DNA of 50,585 nucleotides from Acidimicrobiaceae bacterium (GCA_016845585.1 JAERSO010000049.1:1-50585), one strand, 5' to 3'; shown: positions 33,623-42,764, counted from the stretch's first letter. The notes: generated by a model from the sequence alone, not told the origin. A program made the numbers and translations.

Positions 33623-34806
33623 AACGTCACCGGCACCCTACGGGGGCCGCGCACCTGTCCACCGGCCCACGTGACCGCGGCGGGGTCCGCCACCTCGAAC
33701 TCAGGGATCGCGGCGAGCCACTCCTCGAGCGCGACGCGCATCTCCATTCGCGCGAGATTCGAACCGGCACAGCGATGGATGCCGACGCCGAATGCAAGGT
33801 GGCGGTTGCGGGCACGGTCGATGATGAACGTGTCGGAGTCCTCGAAATGATCCGGATCGCGGTTGGCGCCGGGGAAGTTCATGAGCACCCGATCGCCCTC
33901 CGACATCGGGCAGCCGGCGAACTCGGTGTCGGTCACCGCCGTGCGGCCCATTGTGACCGGCGAGTAGAAGCGCAGCACTTCCTCGATGAAGGAGTCGAGC
34001 AGTTCCGGCTCGGCGACCAGTCGGCGCCGGTCCGTTTCGTGCGATGCGAGGTGGTACAGCGACGAACCGATCGCACTCCAGGTCGTGTCGACGCCGGCCA
34101 CGAGGAGAAGCGCCGCCTCGCCGAGGATGACTGGCTGTGGCACCGGCTCGCCGTCGACCTCGACGGTGACGAGATGGCTGAGGATGTCGTCGCCTGGGTT
34201 CTCGCGACGATCGGCGACCTGGCCCTCCATGTATTCGATCAGCTCGGCGAGGGCTTTTGATCGACCTTCGACGTCGTAGGCGAACTCGAGAATCGCCCGG
34301 ACCCAGTCGACGAACCGATCGCTGTCCTCCTCGGGAATCCCCATGAGGGCACCGATGACACGAACCGGGAGCTGTTGGGCGTAGTCGACGGCGGCGTCGC
34401 CGTGGCCCTTCGCCTTGATCTCACCGACGAGGCGCCGGCACAGCGCGCGTGTGCCCGGCTCGTAGGACAGCACCGACTTGGGTGACATGGCCGCGAGCAT
34501 CAGGCGGCGAGTCCAGCCGTGCATCGGCGGATCGACGCCGATCGGCGGTGCGCCCGCGCTGAGGATGCCGCTGTCACCCACGTTGGCAACCTTCAACACG
34601 CTCACGCCCTGCGCCGACGAGAAGGTCTCCACGTCGCGGGCCGCGGCGACGACGTCGTCGTAACGCACCGGCATCCACGCGCCGCCGTATTCGGTGGAAT
34701 GGGCGACTGGGCACTCGTCGCGGAACTGCGCCCACCGCGGGGCAGGGTCCGCCACATAGTCCTCATCGAAGAGATCGAAGTCGTTGCGACCGGCGAGGTC
34801 GGTCAT
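33619..34806 (-). CDS. Cytochrome P450
   Basis: 395-residue bacterial P450. I-helix AGVDTTWSAIG, K-helix EEVLR, heme loop FGVGIHRCAG with Cys346, and C-terminal TWAGGQVRGPRRVP. It shares many segments with the P450 at 24948-26168 and is likely a paralogue of the same group. Its ATG overlaps the mutase stop as ATGA, and its stop overlaps the MFS start, so mutase, P450 and carrier form one tightly coupled operon. Substrate unknown. Confidence 0.95.
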   Translation of the reverse strand: MTDLAGRNDFDLFDEDYVADPAPRWAQFRDECPVAHSTEYGGAWMPVRYDDVVAAARDVETFSSAQGVSVLKVANVGDSGILSAGAPPIGVDPPMHGWTRRLMLAAMSPKSVLSYEPGTRALCRRLVGEIKAKGHGDAAVDYAQQLPVRVIGALMGIPEEDSDRFVDWVRAILEFAYDVEGRSKALAELIEYMEGQVADRRENPGDDILSHLVTVEVDGEPVPQPVILGEAALLLVAGVDTTWSAIGSSLYHLASHETDRRRLVAEPELLDSFIEEVLRFYSPVTMGRTAVTDTEFAGCPMSEGDRVLMNFPGANRDPDHFEDSDTFIIDRARNRHLAFGVGIHRCAGSNLARMEMRVALEEWLAAIPEFEVADPAAVTWAGGQVRGPRRVPVTF

Positions 34807-36782
34807 GGCCGGACTATAGTCGCGCGGTCGGATTCCACCAGGTCCACGATCTCACCCATCATCGGTGCGAGCTCGAACGACGACGGCGTGTAGACCGCGG
34901 CAACTCCGGCCGCGGCCAGGACCACGCGGTCCTCTTCGGGGATGATCCCGCCGACCACGACCGGCGCCGAGACTCCGACCGTCTCCAGCGCTCGCATCAC
35001 GTCGGGCACCAGCTCGAGGTGTGAGCCCGAGAGGATGGACAGGCCGATGACATCGGGGTCCTCATCCGACGCGACCTGGGCGATGACCTCCGGCGTGTGG
35101 CGGATGCCCTGGTAGATGACCTCCATGCCGGCGTCACGAGCGGCGATCGCGATCTGTTCGGCGCCGTTGCTGTGACCGTCGAGGCCGGGCTTGGCAACCA
35201 GAAACCGGGGCGGTCCCTCGGCCAGGGACTTGCAGCGCTCGGCCACGGCTCGGAGGCCGGTCGACGCCAAGCCCATCGCCGCACCGACACCAGTCGGGGC
35301 CTGGTACTCGCCGAACACCTCTCGAAGCGCGCCCGCCCATTCGCCCGTCGTGCCGCCGGCACGGGCGAGCGCCCTCGTGGCGGGGACGATGTTCTCGTCT
35401 GTCGCGGCGACGCGACGAAGCTCGTCGAGCGCCTCCGCCACCGCCTCGCCGTTCCGTTCGGCGCGCCACCTCAACAGATCGCTGACGAGCTCGTCGTGCA
35501 CGCCGGCGTCGACCCGCAACACGGAGTCCGATCCGCCCAGCGGTGACTCCGCGGTCTCAGTGAACGAATTCTGACCGACGACAGTCATCTCGCCGCTCTC
35601 GATCAGGCGCATTCGTTCGGTGTGCGACTCGACCAACCGGCGTTTCAGCTCTGGGATCGCCTCGAAGACGCCGCCCATCTCCTCCACTTCGCCGAGCTCG
35701 GCCTGCGCGGCCTCCACCAACTCGGCGGTGCGGCCCTCGATCACATGCGAGCCGTCGAAGATGTCGTCGTACTCCAGGAGGTCGGTTTCGAGCGCGAGGA
35801 CCTGCTGCATCCGCAGCGACCACTGCTGATCCCATGGCTGCGGAAGACCGAGCGCCTCGTTCCAGGCGGGGAGTTGGAGCGAGCGGGTCCGGGCTCGCTT
35901 CGACATCGTGACGCCGAGCGCCTCCAGCACGATGCGCTGCACATTGTTCTCCGGCTGCGACTCGGTGAGCCCGAGCGAGTTGACCTGCACCCCGTACCGG
36001 AAGCGGCGGGCCTTCGGGTCGGTGATCCCGTAGCGATCGGCACAGATGTGGTCCCACATCTGGGTGAACGCCCGCATCTTGCAGATCTCTTCGACGAACC
36101 GGATGCCCGCGTTCACGAAGAACGAGATCGAAGCGACCGCGGACACGAACTCGTCGTCGCCGAGCTGTCCGCCGTCGCGCACCGCATCGAGCACGCCGAT
36201 CGCGGTGGCCAATGCGTAGGCGATCTCTTGGACCGGCGTCGCCCCGGCTTCCTGCAGGTGGTAGCTGCACACGTTCATGGGGTTCCAGTTGGGAACTTCC
36301 TTGGCGCAGTACGTGACCATGTCGACGGTGAGACGTCGACTCGCTTCGGGCCCGAAGATGTAGGTGCCTCGTGAGAGGAACTCCTTCACCAGATCGTTCT
36401 GGGTCGTACCTCGTAGTTGCTGGGAGGCGACACCGCCCGCCGCCGCATGTTCGAGGTACAGCGAGAACAGCCATGGTGCGGTCGCGTTGATCGTCATCGA
36501 CGTGTTCATCTCGCCCACGGGAATACCGTCGAGCAGCTCCCCCATGTGCCCGAGGTGGGTGACGGGCACACCCACCTTGCCGACCTCACCTCGGGCGAGC
36601 ACATGGTCCGCGTCATACCCCGTCTGCGTGGGGAGATCGAAGGCGATGGACAAGCCGGTCTGACCCTTCGCCAGGTTCGTCCGGTAGAGCTCGTTGGACG
36701 CCTTGGCCGTCGAGTGACCGGAATAGGTGCGCATCACCCACGGGCGCTCTCGTTCGCGGGGGTGGCCGAATCCGTCACTCAT
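34803..36782 (-). CDS. meaA: Ethylmalonyl-CoA mutase-like, B12-dependent acyl-CoA mutase (MeaA type)
   Basis: Adenosylcobalamin-dependent carbon-skeleton mutase; MeaA/Ecm converts ethylmalonyl-CoA to methylsuccinyl-CoA in acetate assimilation. 659 residues from ATG 36782 (GGAAGA nine bases upstream). The segments RPWVMRTYSGHSTAKASNE, GQTGLSIAFDLPTQTGYD, VCSYHLQEAGATPVQE and LPAWNEALGLPQPWDQQWS recall MeaA/Ecm rather than methylmalonyl-CoA mutase. The C-terminal B12 domain has DGHSNG (535-540), SILSGSHLELV and VVGGIIP. Crotonyl-CoA carboxylase/reductase, the usual partner, is not here; instead a P450 and an MFS gene follow with overlaps, so another branched acyl-CoA could be the substrate. Confidence 0.82.
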   Translation of the reverse strand: MSDGFGHPRERERPWVMRTYSGHSTAKASNELYRTNLAKGQTGLSIAFDLPTQTGYDADHVLARGEVGKVGVPVTHLGHMGELLDGIPVGEMNTSMTINATAPWLFSLYLEHAAAGGVASQQLRGTTQNDLVKEFLSRGTYIFGPEASRRLTVDMVTYCAKEVPNWNPMNVCSYHLQEAGATPVQEIAYALATAIGVLDAVRDGGQLGDDEFVSAVASISFFVNAGIRFVEEICKMRAFTQMWDHICADRYGITDPKARRFRYGVQVNSLGLTESQPENNVQRIVLEALGVTMSKRARTRSLQLPAWNEALGLPQPWDQQWSLRMQQVLALETDLLEYDDIFDGSHVIEGRTAELVEAAQAELGEVEEMGGVFEAIPELKRRLVESHTERMRLIESGEMTVVGQNSFTETAESPLGGSDSVLRVDAGVHDELVSDLLRWRAERNGEAVAEALDELRRVAATDENIVPATRALARAGGTTGEWAGALREVFGEYQAPTGVGAAMGLASTGLRAVAERCKSLAEGPPRFLVAKPGLDGHSNGAEQIAIAARDAGMEVIYQGIRHTPEVIAQVASDEDPDVIGLSILSGSHLELVPDVMRALETVGVSAPVVVGGIIPEEDRVVLAAAGVAAVYTPSSFELAPMMGEIVDLVESDRATIVRP

Positions 36783-36816
36783 GGTCGGCATTCTTCCAGA
36801 ACTAGTGTCGGACGCC
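36783..36816. promoter_or_regulatory. Very short divergent promoter region
   Basis: Only 34 bases separate the mutase start (36782, minus) from the hydrolase start (36817, plus), so at least one promoter must reach into a coding region, or the hydrolase transcript is leaderless or starts inside the mutase gene. An in-frame GTG at 36805 would shorten the gap further. Confidence 0.3.
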
Positions 36817-37656
36817 ATGACCGAGACCACGGTGCTCGATGTCGGTGAGGCCCGCCACACCGCCCTGGTCGCCGGACCGACCGACGGCGACATCGTCCTC
36901 TTCGTCCACGGCTTTCCCGACACGCCCCGATCCTTCGATCACCACGTCACTGCGCTGGCCGAGGCGGGCTGCCGGGTCGTCGCTCCCTACAGCCGCGGTT
37001 ATGAGCCGTCGTCGATCCCTGCAGATGATCGCTTCGGGATCATGGATCTCGCCCGCGACACCATTGGCTTCGTCGACGCGATCGGGGCCGGGCGGGTGCA
37101 CCTGGTCGGCCACGACTGGGGTGCAGCCACGTCGTTCATCGCGGTCCCCCATCCGGCACGATTCGCGGCTGCAGTACGGGATGCGCCCATCCAGCTCGTC
37201 GACTCGTGGTACATGACCTTCCTCCAGACCGGTCCCGTCGTACGGTGGACGTCGCAGCGCGGCGACTTCGCGCTGTGGCGGTGGCTGTGGGATCGGTGGT
37301 CACCGGGATATCGCATCACCGACGAGGACTGGGCGGAACACACGTCGACCTTCTCGCAGCCCGGGGGGATGGCCGCGATGCTGACGTACTACCGAGCCAA
37401 CACCGGACCGCTGAAGCTGCTCGGTCTCGCAAAGACGGAGTGGAACCAGATGACAACCGTGCCCGTCCGCACGCCGGCAGTCACCGGTGTCGACGATCGC
37501 TGCATTCACACGAAGATGTGGAACGCGGGCATCGTGCGGGACCACTTCCCCGCCGGCGTCACCGTCCACCGAATGGACGGCGTCGGCCACTGGCTCCTGT
37601 TGGAGCGCCCCGAGGAGACCACCCAGCTCCTGCTCGACTGGTTCGCCGCCGGCTGA
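36817..37656 (+). CDS. Alpha/beta-hydrolase, epoxide hydrolase-like
   Basis: 279 residues from ATG 36817. HGFPDTP (31-37) oxyanion loop and nucleophile elbow GHDWGA with Asp100, the mark of epoxide hydrolases and haloalkane dehalogenases; general His in GVGHW near the C-terminus. YRANTGP fits the epoxide-hydrolase cap. Could open an epoxide made by a P450, a reasonable but unproven link to the divergent mutase-P450 operon. Its stop lies 12 bases from the stop of the converging LLM gene. Confidence 0.86.
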   Translation: MTETTVLDVGEARHTALVAGPTDGDIVLFVHGFPDTPRSFDHHVTALAEAGCRVVAPYSRGYEPSSIPADDRFGIMDLARDTIGFVDAIGAGRVHLVGHDWGAATSFIAVPHPARFAAAVRDAPIQLVDSWYMTFLQTGPVVRWTSQRGDFALWRWLWDRWSPGYRITDEDWAEHTSTFSQPGGMAAMLTYYRANTGPLKLLGLAKTEWNQMTTVPVRTPAVTGVDDRCIHTKMWNAGIVRDHFPAGVTVHRMDGVGHWLLLERPEETTQLLLDWFAAG

Positions 37657-37668
37657 GAATCGCCGGTA

Positions 37669-38718
37669 TCAGCCCGACGTGGCGTCGTCGACCAAACCGA
37701 CTGCCATCTCGAGATGGGAGATCTGTTCGTCGACGGTGCGTCCCTGCGGCGCCAGTCGGAGACAATCGACGCCGGCTGCCGCGTACGCACGGATCCGGTC
37801 GCGGACCATCTCCTCGGTGCCGATCAGATAGGTGGCGAGCACGAGTTCATCCGGTACCGCAGCAACCGCGGCGGGCTTGTCTCCGGCGACCCACAGCCGC
37901 TGAACCTCAGCGCACACGTCGGCATATCCCGCACGCGAGTAGGCGGCGTTGTAGAAGTTGGTGGTGGCCGACCCCATTCCGCCGAGGGTGAACGCCATGC
38001 CGGGCTTCGTCTTGGCGATGACGGCATCGACGTCTTCGCTGACGATCATCAACGCGTTGGTCTGGAGCGCGACATCGGAGAGGGTGCGCCCGGCCTGCTC
38101 CGCCCCGGAACGAATGGAGTCGAGGAAGACGTCGGCGTGCTCGGGGATGAACGAGGTGCCGACCCAACCGTCGGCCAGCTCCCCGGTGAGCTCCAATGAC
38201 TTCGGTCCGAGCGTGGCGAGATGAATGGGCAGGTCGGGGCGGGGTCGAATCGATGACTTGAGCGCCTTGCCCTCACCACCCGTGCGGGGCAGCACATAGT
38301 GCTCGCCCTCGTACACGAGTCGCTCACCGGCCAGACCCATCTGCACGATCTCGACATATTCGCGAAGACGTCCCAGCGGCTTGGCGAAGGCCTCGCCGTG
38401 AAAGCCTTCGACCACCTGTGGGCCACTGACGCCGAGGCCGAGGGTGAACCGGTCGCCGGAGATCTGCGCCATCGACAGCGCCGTCGCCACGGTGGCGGCC
38501 GGCGTGCGGGCACTGATCTGCATGATCCCCGACCCGAGACGGATCCGCTCCGTCACCCCGGCGAGATGGGCGAGCGAGGTGACGGCGTCCATCCCCCAGG
38601 CCTCGGCGGACCAGGCGGTGTCGACCCCGAGCCGATCCGCGGCCTGGACATAGGCGACGACGTCGCCCCAGTTCTCGCCGTCGTGATAGGCGCTCCCGAC
38701 CGAGATCGCAGTGCGCAT
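37669..38718 (-). CDS. LLM-class flavin-dependent (F420-type) oxidoreductase
   Basis: 349 residues. MRTAISVGSAYHD, IRLGSGIMQISARTPAATVATA and LGLGVSGPQVVEGFHGEAF place it with the LLM gene at 8329-9381, of which it is a clear paralogue. It stands between the hydrolase (convergent) and the right-hand importer operon, whose last gene ends 14 bases upstream; it could be read through from that operon. Substrate unknown. Confidence 0.88.
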   Translation of the reverse strand: MRTAISVGSAYHDGENWGDVVAYVQAADRLGVDTAWSAEAWGMDAVTSLAHLAGVTERIRLGSGIMQISARTPAATVATALSMAQISGDRFTLGLGVSGPQVVEGFHGEAFAKPLGRLREYVEIVQMGLAGERLVYEGEHYVLPRTGGEGKALKSSIRPRPDLPIHLATLGPKSLELTGELADGWVGTSFIPEHADVFLDSIRSGAEQAGRTLSDVALQTNALMIVSEDVDAVIAKTKPGMAFTLGGMGSATTNFYNAAYSRAGYADVCAEVQRLWVAGDKPAAVAAVPDELVLATYLIGTEEMVRDRIRAYAAAGVDCLRLAPQGRTVDEQISHLEMAVGLVDDATSG

Positions 38719-38732
38719 ACCGGCGACTCGAT

Positions 38733-39701
38733 CTAGCCCTGGGTGCGCTGTTTCGGATCGAGCGCGTCGCGCAAGCCGTCACCGATGAAGTTGACGCTCA
38801 TCACCGTCAGTGACAGCAGCAGACCCGGACCGGCGACGAGCCAGATGTTGAGGGTGATGCGGTCCTTGGCCTCGTTCAGGAGCCGGCCCCACGTCGGGAG
38901 CTCGAGCGGGAAGCCGAGGCCGAGGAACGACACTGCGGACTCGGTGAGGATCGCCACTGCGATACCGATCGACGCCGCCACGATCACGGGGCTGAGCACG
39001 TTCGGAATGATGTGCTTGTTGATGATCCGCATCGGTCTGGTGCCGACACTCCGGCTGGCCAGAATGAACTCCTGCTCCTTCAGGGACAGCACTTCACCAC
39101 GCACGATACGAGCGGTCGACATCCAGCTCGTGCCACCGATGATGAGCACCATCAGCACGAAGATGCCGAGGCCATCGCCGAGGCGGTCCTGGACCGGGTC
39201 ACGGAACAACACGATGACGACGAGCAGGATCGGCAGGAGCGGAAGGGACAAGAAGAGGTCGGTGAGCGCCATCAGTGGCGCGTTGAGCCACTTGAAGAAG
39301 CCGGCGAGCACGCCGACGATCACGCCGAGCAGAATCGACACCGACATCGCCACGAAGCCGACGGCAAGCGAGATCCGGCCGCCGAGAAGGCCACGAGCGA
39401 AGGCATCGCGACCGAGATTGTCAGTGCCCCAGATGTGGGGCCACCCCGCGCCGCGGTTCGCGTTGACCACGTCGGGGGTCTTGGTGTCGAACGGGAGAAG
39501 CATCGGCCCGAAAACGCAGCCGAAGGTGATCAGGATCAACAAGACGACACCGACCATGGCGCCCTTGTGGCGGCGGAACTGGCGCCACACATCGCCGCGC
39601 AGCGACCGGAATTCGCCGAGCTCGTTGGCCTCCGCAGTGCCGGCATCGATAGTGCCGGCGTCCACCGTGGTTTCGCTCACGTCTGGGGTCTCGTCAGTCA
39701 T
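38733..39701 (-). CDS. Peptide-type ABC importer permease, DppC/OppC-like
   Basis: 322 residues from ATG 39701, overlapping the DppB-like stop by 8 bases. A soluble N-terminal tail, then SLRGDVWRQFRRHKGAMVGV and a first helix, as usual for OppC_N; GTDNLGRDAFARGLLGGRISL is the family hallmark and ILASRSVGTRPMRIINKHI is the ATPase-docking loop. Last gene of the right D-F-A-B-C operon. Forms the channel with 39694-40716. Confidence 0.93.
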   Translation of the reverse strand: MTDETPDVSETTVDAGTIDAGTAEANELGEFRSLRGDVWRQFRRHKGAMVGVVLLILITFGCVFGPMLLPFDTKTPDVVNANRGAGWPHIWGTDNLGRDAFARGLLGGRISLAVGFVAMSVSILLGVIVGVLAGFFKWLNAPLMALTDLFLSLPLLPILLVVIVLFRDPVQDRLGDGLGIFVLMVLIIGGTSWMSTARIVRGEVLSLKEQEFILASRSVGTRPMRIINKHIIPNVLSPVIVAASIGIAVAILTESAVSFLGLGFPLELPTWGRLLNEAKDRITLNIWLVAGPGLLLSLTVMSVNFIGDGLRDALDPKQRTQG

Positions 39702-40716
39702 AGCGGATCCGGGGGTCGAGGAAGCCGTAGAGCACATCGGCGATGATGTTGAACACCACCGTGAGCACGGCGAAGATGAACACGAGCGACTGCACCATGG
39801 GCAGGTCGTTCTGGAAGATCGACAGCAACAGCAGCTGGCCGAGGCCGTTGATACGGAAGATGTTCTCGGTGATGATCGCCCCGCTGAAGATGCCGGGAAT
39901 CGAAAGGGCGAGCAGGGTGACCACGGGGATCAGGGAGTTGCGCACCACATGGCGGGTCATGACGATCCGCTCGCTGAGACCCTTCGAGCGAGCCGTGCGG
40001 ACGTAGCCCTCGTTGAGATTCTCGAGCACCGAGGCTCGAGCGAAACGGCCGAACGTGGCGGCGTTGAAGAGGGTGAGGACACCCACGGGCATCGCCAACT
40101 GTTTGAACTGGAACCAGATACTGCTCCAGCTCGTGATACTGACGTCGTGGGTCGTCTTGTAGAAGGTCGGGAACCAACCGAGTTTCACGGCGAACAGCCA
40201 GATGAAGAGCGGGCCGATCACGAAGACCGGCACCGAGTAGCCGAGCATCGTGACGAAGGTGCCGAGATTGTCGAACCAGCTGTACTGCCGGTACGCCTGG
40301 ATGGTGCCGATCGGGACGGCGATCATCACGCCGAAGACCAGGCCGAGACCCAGGACCCACATGGTCTGGGGAAGGCGCTCGTAGATGGTCTCCATGGCCG
40401 GCGATCTCGACTGCCAGGAGATGATCCGATCCGGGCTGTCGCAGTCACCGTAGAGACAAAGGTCAGTGGCTGAATGAAAGAGCTGGATTGGCTCATTGAT
40501 GACCATGAGCTTGACCCAGTTGAACCACTGGAAGATGAATGGATCGTTGAAACCGAGGGACTCACGAATGTTCTCGCGGACCTCCGGCGGGATGGTCAGC
40601 GGGAGCTGACTCGTGGGGTCGCCTGGAGCCATCTTCAACAACGTGAAGACGATCAGGCTGATTGTGAGCAATGTCGGGATCGCGATCAGCAATCGCCGAA
40701 CGACATACCTGAGCAT
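39694..40716 (-). CDS. Peptide-type ABC importer permease, DppB/OppB-like
   Basis: 340 residues with six predicted helices. N-terminal helix ending in LLKMAPGDP, ESLGFNDP, and docking loop RTARSKGLSERIVMTRHVVRN. Homologous to the truncated permease at 1-759. An insert of about 45 residues between the first helix and the core (around residues 70-115) is larger than in that relative. The gene begins 95 bases after the binding-protein stop; a strong hairpin fills much of that gap. Confidence 0.93.
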   Translation of the reverse strand: MLRYVVRRLLIAIPTLLTISLIVFTLLKMAPGDPTSQLPLTIPPEVRENIRESLGFNDPFIFQWFNWVKLMVINEPIQLFHSATDLCLYGDCDSPDRIISWQSRSPAMETIYERLPQTMWVLGLGLVFGVMIAVPIGTIQAYRQYSWFDNLGTFVTMLGYSVPVFVIGPLFIWLFAVKLGWFPTFYKTTHDVSITSWSSIWFQFKQLAMPVGVLTLFNAATFGRFARASVLENLNEGYVRTARSKGLSERIVMTRHVVRNSLIPVVTLLALSIPGIFSGAIITENIFRINGLGQLLLLSIFQNDLPMVQSLVFIFAVLTVVFNIIADVLYGFLDPRIRYD

Positions 40717-40755
40717 GTGGTTACGACTCCCCCCACTTTCTTGCGTACATCGTGC

Positions 40756-40787
40756 GAGGTGGCGGGGGCCGAAGCCCCCGCCACCTC
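40756..40787 (-). terminator. 14-bp hairpin with UUCG loop after the binding-protein gene
   Basis: Perfect inverted repeat, GAGGTGGCGGGGGC and its complement, around TTCG on the transcribed minus strand, giving a C(UUCG)G tetraloop of high stability. It starts 24 bases after the binding-protein stop and is 39 bases before the permease start. No T-run follows, so it is more likely a 3'-end-protecting or partial-termination hairpin that raises binding-protein mRNA over permease mRNA, as known in other binding-protein operons. Function inferred. Confidence 0.75.
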
Positions 40788-40811
40788 ATCACTACGATGA
40801 GTTAGCTCCGC

Positions 40812-42650
40812 TTAGCCGCGGTGCCAGTCTTCGATGTTCCAGTACTCGCTGTCCCAGGCGTTGAGATCGCCGGTACCGAGGATGTCGGTACCCCAGGCCG
40901 AAGCGCTGGCACGGTGGATCAGCGGGATGACCGCCGAGGTCGACAGGAGGTCGTTCATCTCGATGATGACCTCGGTGTACCGAGGATCATCGAGCGCAAG
41001 GGTCTTGGACTCTTCGGAGAGGGCATCGTACGCCGGGTTGTTGTGACGAGGCATGTTGCTCGTGCCCCAGGCGTTGTCCGAGGTCGGGATCTCCGCAATG
41101 GTCCAGCCGGCCAGGTACGCAGCGGCGTACGGGGTGGACGCACCATTGGTGAACATCTCCATCGGGTAGAAGAACTTCCAGATGCAGTCATCACTGGCGC
41201 AGGTGCCATCGAAGAACAGGCTGGCATCAGCGTTCAGCATGTTGGCCTTGACACCGATCTGGCTCCAGTAGTTCGCGATGAGCTCCTGGTTGCTCTGACG
41301 CACACCGTTGGTCGACGTGATGTAGTCGAACTCCAGCGGACCGAAGCCGTCAGCCTCACGCACACCATCACCGTCGGTGTCCATGTAGCCCAGACCGTCG
41401 AGCAGTGCGTTGGCACCATCGATGTCCTGGGTGAGACACCAGTTGTTGTTGGTGCTCGACTGAGCACCGACCGGCCAGATGTTGCAGATCGGACGACCCG
41501 TCGGGCCGTAACCCACCGCGACGAGCTCGTCGCGGTTGATGGCGATCGAGAGCGCACGGTGCAGGTCGGGGTTGTCCACGAACAGCGGGTGCGGCTCGCC
41601 CTCGGACGGGGTGGCGTCGTACGGGTCGGTCTGGTTCAGGTTGATGTGCTCGACATTGGCGGTGAAGCCAGAGGCGAGACGACCATGACCGGCAGCCTCC
41701 ATCGGAGCGAGGATTTCCGGCGCCACCTGGAGGTTCCAGGCGTAGTCGGCCTCGTCGACTTCCATGACGGAACGAGCGGCCGATTCGGCGTCGCCGCCAC
41801 CCTTGATGGTGGCGGTACCGAAGAACGGCTTGCCGTCGGCGATGCCGCGGTAGTTCTCGTTCATCGCGTAGGTGACGGTGTCTTCCGGACGGAGTTCGGT
41901 GATCGTGTACGGACCGGTACCGACCGGCGAGAAGTTCTCGTCGGCGCAGGACACGGCGGCAGCACCGATGCAGGGCTCCATCTGGGCCTTCTGGATGATC
42001 GGGCTGGTGAAGCCCACGCCGAACTTGTACGGGTACGGCAGGGGATCATTGAACGTCACGGTGACGGTGTGATCATCGTCAGCGACGACCGAAGCGATCT
42101 CGAGGATCGTGTCGGAGGCGCAACCAGTGGCCTCGTCGGCGCAGTAGTCGTAGGTGAAGACCACGTCGGCAGCGGTGAGCGGCGTGCCGTCCGCCCACAG
42201 AACGTCGTCGCGCAGGGTCCAGGTGATGGACAGGCCATCAGCGGAGAGGCCACCGTTGCCGGCGGTCGGGATCTCAGCAGCGAGCGCTGTGACCAGCGAG
42301 CCGTCAGGAGCGACCTCGGCCAGCGGCTCGAGAACGAGCGAGCTGGCGAGAAGGTCCTTGGAACCGCTCGACAGGTACGGGTTGGCCTGCGAAGGAGCCT
42401 GCCACTGCAGCAGCAGGATCTCGCCACCCTCACCAGCGGTGGAGCCTTCGGGGATGTCGCTGTCGTCAGCGCCCTCGTTGTCGGCGTCTTGAGCGCCGTC
42501 GTCGGACGAATCGTCGGACGAATCGTCGCTACCATCGTCGGTGGCTACGTCGGCATCGCCGTCGCTGGCACCATCGTCGTCATCCGAACCACAGGCTGCG
42601 GCGAATACCGCAAACACTGCGAGCAGGACGAAGAGTTTCTTCCAACTCAT
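40812..42650 (-). CDS. ABC importer substrate-binding lipoprotein, family 5
   Basis: 612 residues. Lipoprotein signal with lipobox AAAC, Cys20, then about 60 residues dominated by Asp, Ser and Gly (including a 12-base DNA tandem giving DDSSDDSSDD), then the family-5 solute-binding fold: LRDDVLWADGTPLTAADVVFTY split over the family signature region and FSPVGTGPYTITEL. Paired cysteines in YDYCADEATGC may form a disulfide. Good ribosome site GGAGGG. Paralogue of 800-2644; ligand unknown, peptide assumed. Confidence 0.93.
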   Translation of the reverse strand: MSWKKLFVLLAVFAVFAAACGSDDDDGASDGDADVATDDGSDDSSDDSSDDGAQDADNEGADDSDIPEGSTAGEGGEILLLQWQAPSQANPYLSSGSKDLLASSLVLEPLAEVAPDGSLVTALAAEIPTAGNGGLSADGLSITWTLRDDVLWADGTPLTAADVVFTYDYCADEATGCASDTILEIASVVADDDHTVTVTFNDPLPYPYKFGVGFTSPIIQKAQMEPCIGAAAVSCADENFSPVGTGPYTITELRPEDTVTYAMNENYRGIADGKPFFGTATIKGGGDAESAARSVMEVDEADYAWNLQVAPEILAPMEAAGHGRLASGFTANVEHINLNQTDPYDATPSEGEPHPLFVDNPDLHRALSIAINRDELVAVGYGPTGRPICNIWPVGAQSSTNNNWCLTQDIDGANALLDGLGYMDTDGDGVREADGFGPLEFDYITSTNGVRQSNQELIANYWSQIGVKANMLNADASLFFDGTCASDDCIWKFFYPMEMFTNGASTPYAAAYLAGWTIAEIPTSDNAWGTSNMPRHNNPAYDALSEESKTLALDDPRYTEVIIEMNDLLSTSAVIPLIHRASASAWGTDILGTGDLNAWDSEYWNIEDWHRG

Positions 42651-42764
42651 CTTTCCCTCCAGTGGGATTCTTTGTCTTCGGTGCTCTCTATTTGGGAGAC
42701 CGCATTTCAGATCCTATGAGAACAGCTAGGCAATGGCCATTCAAGCATTACTGCGCGGCAACGA
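42651..42764 (-). promoter_or_regulatory. AT-richer gap upstream of the binding-protein gene
   Basis: The 114-base gap between ATPase and binding-protein genes is clearly richer in A/T than its surroundings, suggesting an internal promoter for the binding protein. I found no convincing -35/-10 pair at normal spacing, so the assignment is tentative. Confidence 0.3.

Noticed and set aside
16185..36782. Assigning the region as a sterol side-chain degradation cluster
   Set aside because: FadD19-like ligase, P450s, thiolase/DUF35 and MaoC pair are suggestive, but no ring-degrading genes (KstD, Ksh, Hsa) or Mce transport genes are present; substrate left open.
39576..39591. A palindrome-arm-like sequence (GAACTGGCGCCACAC)
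   Set aside because: It lies inside the DppC-like coding region, differs in the core and has no matching second arm.
40756..40787. Full intrinsic terminator splitting the right importer operon
   Set aside because: No T-run follows the stem on the transcribed strand and the permease genes have no other clear promoter; partial termination or RNA protection is more likely.
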